In this document: positions 27,369-36,392 of the stretch, piece after piece | How positions within the stretch are numbered: the stretch's first letter is position 1 | Layout: each line of letters opens with the position of its first letter | Origin: Hymenobacter cavernae | Lineage (GTDB): Bacteria > Bacteroidota > Bacteroidia > Cytophagales > Hymenobacteraceae | Length of the DNA stretch: 64,000 nt | Direction of reading: 5' to 3' | NCBI RefSeq assembly: GCF_014641455.1 | Contig: NZ_BMHT01000005.1 | Span: 251,357 to 315,356, forward strand | The notes under the pieces: generated by a model | What the model was told of the DNA's origin: nothing | What the model saw: only the letters and a program-made list of their open reading frames with translations | The model's database searches: none | Position numbers and translations under genes: made by a program

Positions 27369-28016
27369 CTAGGCAGAAGGTTGGCTCAGTACTTTAGCTA
27401 TTTCGGCAGCACGCGTGAAAAAGTTGCGTAGCGACTCTAGGTCAGCAGTAGTCGTGCGGCCTGAAAGCTGCAACGCCTGCTCGTTAAGCTCAGCTACGGA
27501 GCGCTCCAGGTTCGGATAAGCTTTTTGTTGCATGGCCTGCATAACGGCGGCTGCGGCTACGCAGCCGGGCCGCAAACTGCTATTTTCCTCCTCCAGCCGG
27601 CTAGTAGCACTCGTTAGGTTGTCCCGTTTTTCGCTCACGGCATTATCGCGCAGATCTTCTCTGTCGGCGAGATCTATCAGGATTCCGCTGAGCATTCGCA
27701 AACCACGATGTCCATAATCCGGCTGCGTCGTTTGGGTGATAGCAAACGAGGCAAGGTCGTCGGGAGTAGCGGCTGGCTCTTGCGCCGCCATCGAGGCCAC
27801 TGCTTCGTCGGCGGGCAGCGTTGGTCCATCGGAAGGTGAGCTAGTGGCCGTGGTCGCCGGCGCACTATTGCCAGTAGCGGGAGGAACTGGCTGTTCGGTT
27901 TCAGAACCGGAGCGAAACAGAAAATACCCTACTATGCCTAGCACAACCAGCAAAAGCAGGATCAGCAGCCACGGGCTAGGTCTGGCTTTTTTGCGTTGAA
28001 TATTGATTTCAGCCAT
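27369..28016 (-). CDS. Membrane-anchored protein of unknown function
   Basis: I do not recognise this 215-aa protein. It has a short basic N-terminus (MAEINIQRKKARPSP), one hydrophobic helix (about residues 15-32, LLILLLLVVLGIVGYFLF), then a Pro/Ser/Thr/Ala-rich linker and a helical C-terminal domain from about residue 90. This suggests a single-pass inner-membrane anchor with a periplasmic domain. I choose the ATG at 28016 rather than an in-frame TTG at 28028 because TTG adds only four residues. It lies between the PRC-barrel gene and the cysteine desulfurase, all on the minus strand but with gaps, so co-transcription is uncertain. Confidence 0.65.
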   Translation of the reverse strand: MAEINIQRKKARPSPWLLILLLLVVLGIVGYFLFRSGSETEQPVPPATGNSAPATTATSSPSDGPTLPADEAVASMAAQEPAATPDDLASFAITQTTQPDYGHRGLRMLSGILIDLADREDLRDNAVSEKRDNLTSATSRLEEENSSLRPGCVAAAAVMQAMQQKAYPNLERSVAELNEQALQLSGRTTTADLESLRNFFTRAAEIAKVLSQPSA

Positions 28017-28109
28017 GAAAGAGAACAATCGAAAGCGTCTGGTAAAGCAATACGAACCCCGACGAAAATAGGTACTCTTTTACGTACCCCTTCGATAAGA
28101 GACAAAAAG

Positions 28110-28148
28110 AAAGCTCCTCTTAACGACTACATGTCAAGGAGGAGCTTT
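28110..28148. terminator. Hairpin downstream of the cysteine desulfurase
   Basis: A 10-bp stem (AAAGCTCCTC at 28110-28119, GAGGAGCTTT at 28139-28148) with a 19-nt loop, followed on the minus strand by a U-rich run. It lies 25 nt beyond the minus-strand stop at 28173. Confidence 0.7.
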
Positions 28149-28172
28149 TATAAGAAGGCTATTTGCAGCTGG

Positions 28173-29354
28173 CTATACTGCCACTTTTCGGTAGAGCTTC
28201 GCTAGCTGAGCGACGGCGAAATCCACTTCTGCTTCGGTATTCAACTTACTCATGGAGAAGCGAATAGCCCCGCGGTTTGGATCAGAACCTAGGGCAGTCA
28301 GCACGTGCGAGCCGGCGTTGGCCCCGCTCGTACAGGCCGAGCCGCCCGAAACCGAAACCCGGCTGATATCCAGGTTAAATAGCAGCATCTCGCTTATCTC
28401 GGAAGGCGGCAGGCTCACATTCAGCACGGTGTAGAGGCTCTTGTCGGCGTGGGCCGAAGTGCCGTTGAACTGCACGTCCTCAATCCCAGCCGTGAGCTGA
28501 GCAATAAACCGAGCCTTCAAGCCCTGAATATGCCGCTGGTGGTCGCTCATACCGTGGTAGGCAATTTCCATAGCCTTTGCCAGCCCCACGATGCCCGCTA
28601 CGTTCTCGGTACCGGCGCGCACATTCCGCTCCTGCGAGCCGCCGTGTAGCAGGGGCTCAATCTGGGTGCCCGCCCGATTGTACACAAAGCCTACGCCTTT
28701 TGGGCCGTGCAGCTTGTGGGCCGAGCCGACCACAAAATGCGCTTTTAGCTGCTGCAAATCGTGCGGGTAATGCCCCATCGTTTGCACCGTGTCGGTGTGA
28801 TAAATGGCATTATAGCGCTGGCATATTTCACCAATGGTCTGAATATCGTTGAGGTTACCTATTTCGTTGTTGGCGTGCATTAGACTCACAAAGGAGCGCG
28901 GGTGCGTGGCCAGCAGCTCTTCCAGATGACCTAGGTCGAGCTGGCCGTGCTCGTCGTGGCGCACAAAGCTCAATTCAATACCATCCGTTTTGGCCAGCGC
29001 TTCGAGCGTGTGCAGCACGGCGTGGTGCTCAAGCGGCGAGGTAATAGCGTGGCGCAAACCTAGGGTACGGATGCTGCCGACTGCCGCGTAGTTGTCGCCC
29101 TCCGTGCCTCCCGAGGTAAAGAACACTTCAGCGGGAGCGGCATTAATAAGGTGCGCAATCGTCTTGCGCGCATTCTCAATGGCGGCGCGCAGCTTGCGGC
29201 CGTGGCTATGAATGCTGCTCGGGTTGCCCACATGCTCCAACATGAACGGCAGCATGGCTTCCAGCACCTGCGGATCGAGCGGCGTGGAAGCCGCGTTGTC
29301 GAAGTAAACCGCCTTCGGAGCGGATGGCGCAGGAGAACCTAGGGTGGCAGTCAT
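28173..29354 (-). CDS. Cysteine desulfurase, IscS/NifS type
   Basis: A 393-aa PLP enzyme that takes sulfur (or selenium) from cysteine (or selenocysteine) as an enzyme persulfide for Fe-S clusters, tRNA thiolation and cofactors. It has FDNAAST near residue 20, GSAHKLHGPKG with the PLP lysine near K214, and SGGSACTSG with the reactive Cys near C341. The ATG at 29354 is preferred over an in-frame TTG at 29360. No iscU, iscA or iscR follows it. Because the window also carries mnmH and selD, it could supply reduced selenium as well; that is inference only. Confidence 0.92.
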   Translation of the reverse strand: MTATLGSPAPSAPKAVYFDNAASTPLDPQVLEAMLPFMLEHVGNPSSIHSHGRKLRAAIENARKTIAHLINAAPAEVFFTSGGTEGDNYAAVGSIRTLGLRHAITSPLEHHAVLHTLEALAKTDGIELSFVRHDEHGQLDLGHLEELLATHPRSFVSLMHANNEIGNLNDIQTIGEICQRYNAIYHTDTVQTMGHYPHDLQQLKAHFVVGSAHKLHGPKGVGFVYNRAGTQIEPLLHGGSQERNVRAGTENVAGIVGLAKAMEIAYHGMSDHQRHIQGLKARFIAQLTAGIEDVQFNGTSAHADKSLYTVLNVSLPPSEISEMLLFNLDISRVSVSGGSACTSGANAGSHVLTALGSDPNRGAIRFSMSKLNTEAEVDFAVAQLAKLYRKVAV

Positions 29355-29411
29355 AAGCAAGGAAGTTTAGGACGCTGTATTGTTTGGATAAACTCACCTA
29401 ACAGCGGCACA

Positions 29412-29453
29412 AAAATAAAGGATTCCGGCACGCGTGCCGGAATCCTTTATTTT
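29412..29453. terminator. Perfect 21-bp-arm palindrome after the GlmM-like gene
   Basis: 29412-29432 and 29433-29453 are exact reverse complements without a spacer. The GC-rich centre is flanked by A-rich and T-rich ends, which suits a two-way intrinsic terminator. It lies between the minus-strand stop at 29483 and the desulfurase start at 29354. Confidence 0.85.
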
Positions 29454-29482
29454 CGGAGGTTCAACCGTAAAGCTGCGGACTG

Positions 29483-30877
29483 CTAGGCTTTCACAGATAT
29501 AATTTCCTTGATGTCCGCAATGATCTTGTTGGCCAGGTGGTCAGCGGTAGCATTTGAATCCGACTCGGCATAGATGCGAATGATTGGCTCTGTGTTCGAC
29601 CGGCGCAGGTGCACCCACTCTTTGTCAAACTCAATCTTGACGCCATCAATCGTATTGATCGGCTGCTTGGCATAGCGCTGCTGCATCTGCACGAGCACCT
29701 GATCGGTGTTGATTTCGGGCGTCAGCTCAATCTTGTTTTTCGAGATGTAATAGCTAGGATACGTAGCCCGCAGGCGCGTCATCGTCAGCCCAGACTTAGC
29801 CAGGTGCGTCAGGAACAAGGCAATGCCCACCAAGGCATCACGGCCGTAGTGTAGCTCCGGAAAGATGATGCCTCCGTTGCCTTCTCCACCGATGATGGCC
29901 TGTGTTTCCTTCATCATGTTCACTACGTTCACCTCTCCTACCGCAGCCGCGGCGTACTGGCCGCCGTGCTTCTCCGTCACGTCGCGCAGCGCGCGGGTAC
30001 TGCTCAGGTTGCTTACGGTGTTGCCGCCGCCGTGCTGCTTGAGCACATAGTCGGCCACAGCCACCAGCGTGTACTCCTCCCCGAACATAGAGCCATCTTC
30101 GCTCACTAGCGCCAGCCGGTCTACATCAGGGTCCACCACAATACCTAGGTCGTAGCTTCCTTTTTCCAGCACACGCGCAATGTCACGCAGGTTTTCAGGC
30201 AGCGGCTCGGGGTTGTGAGCGAAGTCGCCAGTTGGCTCACAATACAGCTTCTCGACTCTTTCTACGCCCAGTGCTTCCAGCAGCAAGGGCACCGCCAAGC
30301 CACCACTAGAGTTAACGCAGTCGATTACCACCCGAAAGTTTTTGGCCCGAATGGCTTCTACATCAACCAGCGGCAAAGCCAAAATAGCTTGCACGTGCTT
30401 TTCCAGGAAGGTGTCGTCGGTAGTGTACTTACCTAGCTTCGTAACCGGCGCAAACGAGAAGGCTTCGGTGTCACCCAGGGCCAATACCTGTTTGCCGTCC
30501 GTATCCGAGATAAACTCTCCCTGATTATTGAGCAGCTTCAACGCGTTCCACTGCTTGGGGTTGTGCGAGGCCGTTAGGATGATGCCGCCGCCGGCTTGCA
30601 GCGCGGGCACTGCCAGCTCTACGGTAGGCGTCGTACTCAGACCTAGGTCGATAACGTTAATTCCCAATCCTTGCAGGGTAGCGGCAACCAGCTTGCTCAC
30701 CATTTCGCCCGAAAGACGCGCATCACGCCCAATAATAATCGTATTGTTCTGCGTAGTCGAAAGTACCCAGGTCCCGAAAGCTGCCGCGTATTTCACTACG
30801 TCGATTGGCGTTAAGCCTTCACCGGCCGCGCCGCCTATAGTACCCCGAATACCCGATATAGATTTGATAAGTGCCAC
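29483..30877 (-). CDS. glmM: Phosphoglucosamine mutase / phosphomannomutase family
   Basis: An alpha-D-phosphohexomutase of about 464 aa, which interconverts hexose-6-phosphate and hexose-1-phosphate; the GlmM reaction feeds UDP-GlcNAc for peptidoglycan. It begins with ALIKSISGIRGTIGG, and carries the phosphoserine loop TASHNPKQWNALKLL (catalytic Ser near residue 99), the metal site DPDVDRLAL and the phosphate-binding RRSNTEPIIRIY. I choose the GTG at 30877 because family members begin just there and because the alternative GTG at 30901 overlaps a promoter-like TACTTTTG at 30901-30908. GlmM versus phosphomannomutase specificity cannot be settled by eye. Confidence 0.85.
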   Translation of the reverse strand: MALIKSISGIRGTIGGAAGEGLTPIDVVKYAAAFGTWVLSTTQNNTIIIGRDARLSGEMVSKLVAATLQGLGINVIDLGLSTTPTVELAVPALQAGGGIILTASHNPKQWNALKLLNNQGEFISDTDGKQVLALGDTEAFSFAPVTKLGKYTTDDTFLEKHVQAILALPLVDVEAIRAKNFRVVIDCVNSSGGLAVPLLLEALGVERVEKLYCEPTGDFAHNPEPLPENLRDIARVLEKGSYDLGIVVDPDVDRLALVSEDGSMFGEEYTLVAVADYVLKQHGGGNTVSNLSSTRALRDVTEKHGGQYAAAAVGEVNVVNMMKETQAIIGGEGNGGIIFPELHYGRDALVGIALFLTHLAKSGLTMTRLRATYPSYYISKNKIELTPEINTDQVLVQMQQRYAKQPINTIDGVKIEFDKEWVHLRRSNTEPIIRIYAESDSNATADHLANKIIADIKEIISVKA

Positions 30878-30900
30878 AAGGAAGGTCGTTTTTGAACGCA

Positions 30901-30908
30901 CAAAAGTA
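30901..30908 (-). promoter_or_regulatory. Candidate -7 element for the GlmM-like gene
   Basis: Read on the minus strand this is TACTTTTG, an exact TAnnTTTG match to the Bacteroidota -7 consensus, 24 nt before the GTG chosen at 30877. I see no TTG at the right distance upstream, so support is partial. Confidence 0.4.
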
Positions 30909-31039
30909 AGCGAAACCTACTTGCTTCCCTACGACAATAACGTCGTCTGCATCTTGCAACTCGTGTGTTTCGACTGGTTTTCGCTGGTTTTGAGCCTTTC
31001 CTCCTTACTGAAACGAAGATTTATGGCCTAGCAATGTTG

Positions 31040-31047
31040 TATATTTG
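31040..31047 (+). promoter_or_regulatory. Candidate -7 element just before mazG
   Basis: TATATTTG fits TAnnTTTG exactly and ends 5 nt before the mazG ATG at 31053. If it is used, transcription would begin at or beside the start codon and give a leaderless mRNA. No clear -33 TTG is seen at the expected distance. Confidence 0.4.
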
Positions 31048-31052
31048 GCTTT

Positions 31053-31892
31053 ATGGAAAATACGCTGTCTAATCGACGCCCTCAGCAACTGGCTGCTTTC
31101 GGCCGGCTGCTTGATGTCCTTGATCGTCTTCGTGCCGAGTGCCCCTGGGATCAGAAACAAACGATGGCCAGCCTGCGTCATCTTACCATCGAGGAAACCT
31201 ATGAGCTTTCCGACGCCATCCTCCGCGACGATCTTTCGGACGTTAAGAAGGAGCTAGGTGACGTTATGCTGCACCTCACCTTCTACGCCAAAATAGCCTC
31301 CGAAACGGGCCACTTCGATATTGCCGACGTACTGAACGCCCAATGCGACAAGTTGATCTTCCGCCACCCGCACATCTATGGTGACACGAAAGTGCAGAAC
31401 GAGGAGGATGTCAAACGCAATTGGGAGCAGATCAAGCTGAAAGAGAAAGGTAACACCTCTGTCCTAGGTGGCGTTCCTACCTCATTGCCAGCCTTAGTGA
31501 AAGCCATGCGAATTCAGGAGAAAGCCCGCGGTGCTGGCTTTGACTGGGAACGGCAGGAGCAGGTATGGGAGAAAGTGCAGGAAGAGCTACAGGAATTCGG
31601 AGAAGAGTTTGCGCATACCACTCCCACGCCCGCAACGCAGGAGCGCGCCGCAGCCGAATTTGGCGACCTTCTTTTTTCGCTTATCAACTTTGCTCGCTTC
31701 GCCGGCATCAACCCGGAAGAAGCACTTGAGCGCACAAATCGGAAATTTATTCAGCGTTTTCAGTATCTTGAAACCGCAGCAGCCCACGACGGGCATCGAC
31801 TCGCTGACCTGACACTTTCCGAGATGGACAGGTACTGGGAGCAAGCTAAACAGGTCCCCTCCATCCAGAGAGATTCTTCTTCTGAGAACTAG
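31053..31892 (+). CDS. mazG: Nucleoside triphosphate pyrophosphohydrolase MazG
   Basis: A 279-aa enzyme that hydrolyses NTPs or dNTPs to the monophosphate and pyrophosphate, a housecleaning role. It shows the family opening LDVLDRLRAECPWDQKQT (about residues 24-41) and the first metal-binding EETYEL (about 50-55) with EELGD-like KKELGDVMLHL. A second MazG fold follows in the C-terminal half (QEELQEFGEEF and AAAEFGDLLFSLIN), as in the full-length two-domain enzyme. It is monocistronic between the divergent GlmM-like gene and the exbB operon. Confidence 0.93.
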   Translation: MENTLSNRRPQQLAAFGRLLDVLDRLRAECPWDQKQTMASLRHLTIEETYELSDAILRDDLSDVKKELGDVMLHLTFYAKIASETGHFDIADVLNAQCDKLIFRHPHIYGDTKVQNEEDVKRNWEQIKLKEKGNTSVLGGVPTSLPALVKAMRIQEKARGAGFDWERQEQVWEKVQEELQEFGEEFAHTTPTPATQERAAAEFGDLLFSLINFARFAGINPEEALERTNRKFIQRFQYLETAAAHDGHRLADLTLSEMDRYWEQAKQVPSIQRDSSSEN

Positions 31893-32164
31893 ATTTTTTG
31901 AAGTCACTAACCCTTTTACGGCGTTTAAACCCATATTTCATTTGGCAGGCAGTAGGTTTTTACTTAGGTTTGCCAAGGCTAGCCTCATTGTGGAGTATGC
32001 CCGGCACACGAGCAGACCTACGTTTTTCAGCTTCTTAAATGAAGTAACCGTATGGGTGAGCAGGGCAGCTAACTCTCGTGAGCTAGCACGCTTTAATTCA
32101 TCTTTTTTCACCCTCAGTTCAAGTTAATTCACCTTTCACCACCAAACCCTAATTCTCCGGAACA

Positions 32165-33055
32165 ATGGAACAAAAGAATGCCATCAACAAGAATGCACGG
32201 CCCGCTGCTGCCTCAGCTCCTAAGAGCGAAGAAAAAGGTGGTGGAGCTGCATTCGCCGCCATCGTTATTCCACTGGCTTTTGTAGTTGCCCTTGTACTCT
32301 ACAAATTTGTTCTAGGTAACGGCGCTAACTTCCAAGGAGGTAACAACGAAAACTTGCCGCTCCCCGGCAACATCCTAGGTACCATTTATGCTGGAGGGTT
32401 CATTGTACCAATTCTGCTTACGCTTCTCATCTTGGTAATTACTTTTACCATCGAGCGTCTGCTGACAATTGGCAAAGCGAAAGGTTCTAAGAGCATCGAG
32501 AGCTTCGTACGTTCTATCCGTCAGAAGCTGAATACCAATGATGTTAATGGCGCCGTTGCGGTATGCGACCAACAAAAAGGCTCAGTAGCCGCTGTTGTAA
32601 AAGCTGGTCTGCTAAAGTACAGAGAGATGGAGCAAGATCGTGTAATGGAGAAAGACCAGAAAGTATTGGCGATCCAGAAAGAAATTGAAGAATCAACCGC
32701 TTTGGAATTGCCTATGCTGGAGAAGAATCTAGTTATCCTTTCTACCATTGCTTCGGTAGCTACTCTTGTCGGTCTACTAGGAACAGTATTTGGTATGATT
32801 CGCGCCTTCTCTGCCCTTGCTAATGCTGGTGCTCCTGATGCCGCTGCTCTTTCTACTGGTATCTCGGAAGCTCTCATTAACACGGCTTTAGGTATCGGTA
32901 CCTCGGCACTAGCTATCGTTGCGTATAACTACTTTACAAGTGCTATTGACCAGCTGACTTACAGCATCGACGAAACTGGCTTCAGCATTATTCAGACGTT
33001 TGCTGCTCAACATGGTGAAACGCACCATGGCGCAACGGAAACTTATAAGGCTTAA
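32165..33055 (+). CDS. exbB: ExbB/TolQ/MotA-family proton channel protein
   Basis: A 296-aa inner-membrane protein that forms the pentameric channel core of the Ton motor. It has an N-terminal Lys/Ala-rich tail, a first helix near residues 37-52, a second at about 80-98 (IVPILLTLLILVITFTIERL), a long cytoplasmic helical region, and two C-terminal helices. The segment LPMLEKNLVILSTIASVATL leading into LGTVFGMIRAF is the conserved MotA/TolQ/ExbB signature. It opens an operon with two exbD genes and tonB. Codons here are more T-ending than in neighbouring regions, as expected for strongly expressed genes. Confidence 0.93.
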   Translation: MEQKNAINKNARPAAASAPKSEEKGGGAAFAAIVIPLAFVVALVLYKFVLGNGANFQGGNNENLPLPGNILGTIYAGGFIVPILLTLLILVITFTIERLLTIGKAKGSKSIESFVRSIRQKLNTNDVNGAVAVCDQQKGSVAAVVKAGLLKYREMEQDRVMEKDQKVLAIQKEIEESTALELPMLEKNLVILSTIASVATLVGLLGTVFGMIRAFSALANAGAPDAAALSTGISEALINTALGIGTSALAIVAYNYFTSAIDQLTYSIDETGFSIIQTFAAQHGETHHGATETYKA

Positions 33056-33122
33056 GTTGCGGTTTACGCACTAAATCCTTAGTTCTATCCGTTTCTGAAT
33101 CAAATTCTTAATCACGCCAGAA

Positions 33123-33749
33123 ATGCCTAAAGTAAAACCTCACAGAACGTCCCCTTCGTTGGATATGACTCCGATGGTGGACTTGGCATTCCTGCTGGTG
33201 ACCTTCTTCATGCTCACTACTAAGTTCGCACCGCAGGAAGAAGTGGTCGTGGACACACCAGCATCAACCTCTGAAATTCGCTTACCTGAAAGTCACGTTA
33301 TCATCATTTCTGTTGATAAGGACAAACGGGTATTCTTCGGAATGGATGATGCTAAGCCTAAGGCAGACATGCTAGCCCGGGTAGGCACGAAATTCGGAGT
33401 CACGTTTGATGCTAACCAAGCAAAGAACTTCTCTAACATTGCTAGTTTCGGCGTACCCGTACAACAGCTTCCTGACTTTCTAAGTCGCGACACTGAGCAG
33501 CGCAAAGCCATTAAGCAGCCTGGTATTCCGATTGACTCGGTTAATAATCAGCTGACTGAATGGGTGATTGCCGCTCAAGGAGCTTCTTATAGAGCTTTCG
33601 GCAAGCCGGCCTTTATTGCCATTCGTGGTGATGGTGCTGCTGACGTACCAACAGTGAAGAGAGTCATCAAGCTTCTGCAGGACAAGAATATCAATCGTTT
33701 CAACCTAATTACGGACCTGGAAGGCAAACCAGGTGTAGCTGGGAAGTAA
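33123..33749 (+). CDS. exbD: ExbD/TolR-family biopolymer transport protein (first copy)
   Basis: A 208-aa single-pass protein, longer than classical ExbD of about 140 aa. The N-terminus carries SLDMTPMVDLAFLLVTFFML (residues 12-31), with the membrane Asp that carries protons in MVDLAF. The long periplasmic domain ends in a TolR-like fold. It lies 67 nt after exbB and 20 nt before a second exbD. Two unequal ExbD copies next to one ExbB are common in Bacteroidota and may form a mixed ExbD dimer in the channel. Confidence 0.9.
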   Translation: MPKVKPHRTSPSLDMTPMVDLAFLLVTFFMLTTKFAPQEEVVVDTPASTSEIRLPESHVIIISVDKDKRVFFGMDDAKPKADMLARVGTKFGVTFDANQAKNFSNIASFGVPVQQLPDFLSRDTEQRKAIKQPGIPIDSVNNQLTEWVIAAQGASYRAFGKPAFIAIRGDGAADVPTVKRVIKLLQDKNINRFNLITDLEGKPGVAGK

Positions 33750-33769
33750 ACTAAACCCGACCGCAGACA

Positions 33770-34288
33770 ATGGCAGAAATCCAACAACAAGCCGACTCCG
33801 GTAAGGGTGGAAAGAAGCGGGCTAAGAAAATGTCGACCAAAATCGACATGACACCTATGGTGGACTTAGCCTTCCTTCTTCTCACCTTCTTCATGCTGAC
33901 TACCACCTTCAGCAAGCCGACTGTCATGCAGCTTAACATGCCTGTTAAGCCCAAAGAGAACGAGCAGCAATCAGAAATTAAAGCATCGAATGCTTTGACT
34001 ATTCTGCTTGGTGAGAACAACAAGGTGTATTATTATGAAGGCTTGGTAGATGCCACTTCCAAACCAGAGTTGAAACTCTCTAGCTACGCTGCTAACGGTA
34101 TCCGTCAAGTATTGCTAGCTCATAAGAGTAACCCTGACTTGGTGGTATTGATCAAACCGGCAGATAAGTCTTCTTATAAGAACATGGTGGACATCCTTGA
34201 TGAGATGAACATCACGAACCAGAAGAAATACGCCCTGGTAGACATAGCCAAAGAGGATAACGATCTAATTAAAAGTTCAGCGCTATGA
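33770..34288 (+). CDS. exbD: ExbD/TolR-family biopolymer transport protein (second copy)
   Basis: A 172-aa ExbD with a lysine-rich cytoplasmic N-terminus and the membrane segment KIDMTPMVDLAFLLLTFFML (about residues 24-43), almost identical to that of the first copy, including the functional Asp. The periplasmic domain differs strongly from the first copy. Its stop codon overlaps the tonB start in an ATGA arrangement, so translation of the two is coupled. Confidence 0.9.
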   Translation: MAEIQQQADSGKGGKKRAKKMSTKIDMTPMVDLAFLLLTFFMLTTTFSKPTVMQLNMPVKPKENEQQSEIKASNALTILLGENNKVYYYEGLVDATSKPELKLSSYAANGIRQVLLAHKSNPDLVVLIKPADKSSYKNMVDILDEMNITNQKKYALVDIAKEDNDLIKSSAL

Positions 34289-35133
34289 TGGACAACGCAC
34301 AATTAGCCAAGGCATCTCTCGACGACATTGTTTTCGAGGGACGTAACAAAGCCTACGGAGCTTATGTACTTCGGCGCTTGTACGGCAAAAACGTTACGCG
34401 CGCCCTGCTGATTTCAACGGCTCTCTTCTTTATCGGAGTAAGTTTCCCGCTTATAGCCCGAATGCTGGCTCCGGAAGAGAAGATTGTAGAAAAGCCCAAG
34501 AACCTTAAGGTGAATGAGCTTATGCAGCCACCGCCTTTGGACCCGGCTACGCCGCCACCGCCACCGCCACCGCCACCGCCACCCTCGGCACCCCCACCCC
34601 CACCTCCCGTGGTGTCAACCATTAAGTTTACACCTCCTGTTGTGAAGCGTGATGAAGAGGTTCGCAGGGAGGAGAAAGTGCCAGACCAAGACGAACTGGA
34701 AGGCAAGCAAATCGCAACTGAAACCGTAAAAGGTAATACAGATGCGCCACCACCCCCCGATTTGAATGGTCTGGAAGGTGGTACTGGCTCTGAACCAGTA
34801 AAAGAGGTAGTAGAAAACAAAGTCTACACTTACGTTGAGCAGATGCCGGTGTTCCCTGGTGGTAACGATGCTCTTCTTGCTGCTATTCAGAAGAACACGA
34901 AGTATCCGCCACTTGCTTTGCGTAACCAAGTAGAAGGCAAGGTATTTATCACCTTCGTTGTAGGTCCAGATGGCGCTGTTTCTGGCGTAACTGTTCAGAA
35001 AGGCATTGGCTCAGGTTGCGACGAGGCCGCTGTAGCAGCTGTTAAGACACTGCCCCGCTTCACACCTGGTAAGCAAAATGGACGTGCTGTAAGTGTATCG
35101 TTTACAGTCCCTGTAACATTTGCTATTAAGTAA
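34285..35133 (+). CDS. tonB: TonB energy-transducing protein
   Basis: A 282-aa protein that links the ExbBD motor to outer-membrane TonB-dependent receptors. The cytoplasmic N-terminus has the Bacteroidota TonB signature LDDIVFEGRNKAYGAYVLRR (about residues 11-30), followed by one membrane helix (about 38-58). A proline-rich periplasmic spacer follows, with a run of about a dozen prolines near residues 88-102, encoded by a CCACCG microsatellite-like stretch at about 34550-34580. The C-terminal TonB domain spans about 190-282 and ends in VSFTVPVTFAIK. It overlaps exbD by 4 nt. Confidence 0.93.
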   Translation: MMDNAQLAKASLDDIVFEGRNKAYGAYVLRRLYGKNVTRALLISTALFFIGVSFPLIARMLAPEEKIVEKPKNLKVNELMQPPPLDPATPPPPPPPPPPPSAPPPPPPVVSTIKFTPPVVKRDEEVRREEKVPDQDELEGKQIATETVKGNTDAPPPPDLNGLEGGTGSEPVKEVVENKVYTYVEQMPVFPGGNDALLAAIQKNTKYPPLALRNQVEGKVFITFVVGPDGAVSGVTVQKGIGSGCDEAAVAAVKTLPRFTPGKQNGRAVSVSFTVPVTFAIK

Positions 35134-35172
35134 GTAAGCTTCTCTACCGAAGCTCTTGATAGCAGCAATAGG

Positions 35173-35205
35173 AAGCCCGAATTGAGCCTAGCTTAATTCG
35201 GGCTT
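35173..35205 (+). terminator. Terminator of the exbB-exbD-exbD-tonB operon
   Basis: An 11-bp stem (AAGCCCGAATT at 35173-35183, AATTCGGGCTT at 35195-35205) with an 11-nt loop and a following T run. It begins 40 nt after the tonB stop. Confidence 0.8.
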
Positions 35206-35358
35206 TTGCGTTTGAAATTTTCAACACCAATCATACTATTATGAGAATATAGTGCGTTGATGTTCTGAAAGCCAGGGCGAAGCAGGTTCATTACTAAGAC
35301 AGACAGGGCTTGAGTATGCGTGTCGCAATTATCCATTCACCTTTAGCTCATATAACGC

Positions 35359-36186
35359 ATGACCCTTCTCAACTTGCTTACCGCCACTTTAGACGACATT
35401 ATTTTTGAAAGGCGCAACAAAGCCTATGGTGCTTTTGTCCTACGGCGCCTCTACAACCGCCACCTAGCAACGGCTATTACTATTGCTTCGGTTCTTTGCT
35501 TTTTGCTGGTTGCCATACCAATGCTGGTGCAGCAACTCTGGCCTGCCGAGCTGGCTGCACGTCCACCGAAGGAAGATCCCATTAATCTTACACATATTGT
35601 ACTGCCGCCTAAGCCAGTACAACCAACTGTACGCTCAGAATCGGTTCATCCGCCGATGGTTCGGGTATTATCGCAGCCAACTGCACCTAAAGTTGTGGCC
35701 AACGATAAAGTCAAGCCAGAGCCAAAGAACATCGAGGTTGCGCCGCCGGTAGTACCCCCAGGGGCAATAGCCGGGCCCGAAGATCTGCCCGGAGATATAG
35801 ACGCAACAGCCACGGGCCCGGCTAGCACCGCTGGTAATGGTGCTGATACGAAAGAAGGAACAGCACCGGCAGCACCTTTTGTATACGCGGAAGTCATGCC
35901 TGAATTCACGGGTGGAACGGAAGCACTCCGCCGCTACATGCAGCGCAATTTGCATTACCCAAGCGCTGCCTTAGCAAATAGCGTTGCTGGGCAGGTATTT
36001 GTTTCGTTTGTGGTAAATACTGACGGCTCTATCTCAAACGTAGAGGTTCTCAAAGGCCTAGGTTTTGGTACGGATGAAGAAGCTGCTCGCGTGGTGCGCA
36101 ACATGCCAGCTTGGAAGCCTGGACGGCAGAATAGCCACGCTGTAGCAGTGCGCTACACCTTACCAATTACCTTCCGCTACGAATAG
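35359..36186 (+). CDS. Second TonB energy-transducing protein
   Basis: A 275-aa TonB paralogue. The N-terminus LDDIIFERRNKAYGAFVLRR (about residues 11-30) is nearly the same as in the first TonB and leads into one membrane helix. The middle is proline-rich without a long polyproline run. The C-terminal TonB domain (about 185-275) ends in VRYTLPITFRYE. It has its own terminator and no own ExbBD, so it probably shares the upstream motor, perhaps serving a different receptor set. Tandem duplication of tonB is the simplest origin. Confidence 0.9.
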   Translation: MTLLNLLTATLDDIIFERRNKAYGAFVLRRLYNRHLATAITIASVLCFLLVAIPMLVQQLWPAELAARPPKEDPINLTHIVLPPKPVQPTVRSESVHPPMVRVLSQPTAPKVVANDKVKPEPKNIEVAPPVVPPGAIAGPEDLPGDIDATATGPASTAGNGADTKEGTAPAAPFVYAEVMPEFTGGTEALRRYMQRNLHYPSAALANSVAGQVFVSFVVNTDGSISNVEVLKGLGFGTDEEAARVVRNMPAWKPGRQNSHAVAVRYTLPITFRYE

Positions 36187-36238
36187 AAAAGCATAGTACT
36201 ATTTCGGCGTCTGAGTCATTTAGGTTTTACTCAGCAAC

Positions 36239-36282
36239 GACAAAAAACAGCCTGCTTACTAGTAAGCAGGCTGTTTTTTGTC
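36239..36282 (+). terminator. Perfect 22-bp-arm palindromic terminator after the second tonB
   Basis: 36239-36260 and 36261-36282 are exact reverse complements with no spacer, with a GC-rich centre flanked by an A run and a T run, then a further T run. It begins 53 nt past the stop. Confidence 0.88.
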
Positions 36283-36392
36283 TTTTTTGCATCAAAATGC
36301 GTGGTTGTAGCTATTTATCAGTAGTTCTGGCGAACAATCTACCAGCCTCTACGCGTTATCAATAAAACTCACTAATTTTTCATTTTTCTCAC

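Noticed and set aside
34538..34610. CCACCG-type microsatellite as a stand-alone repeat
   Set aside because: It is the polyproline spacer of TonB and needs no separate explanation.
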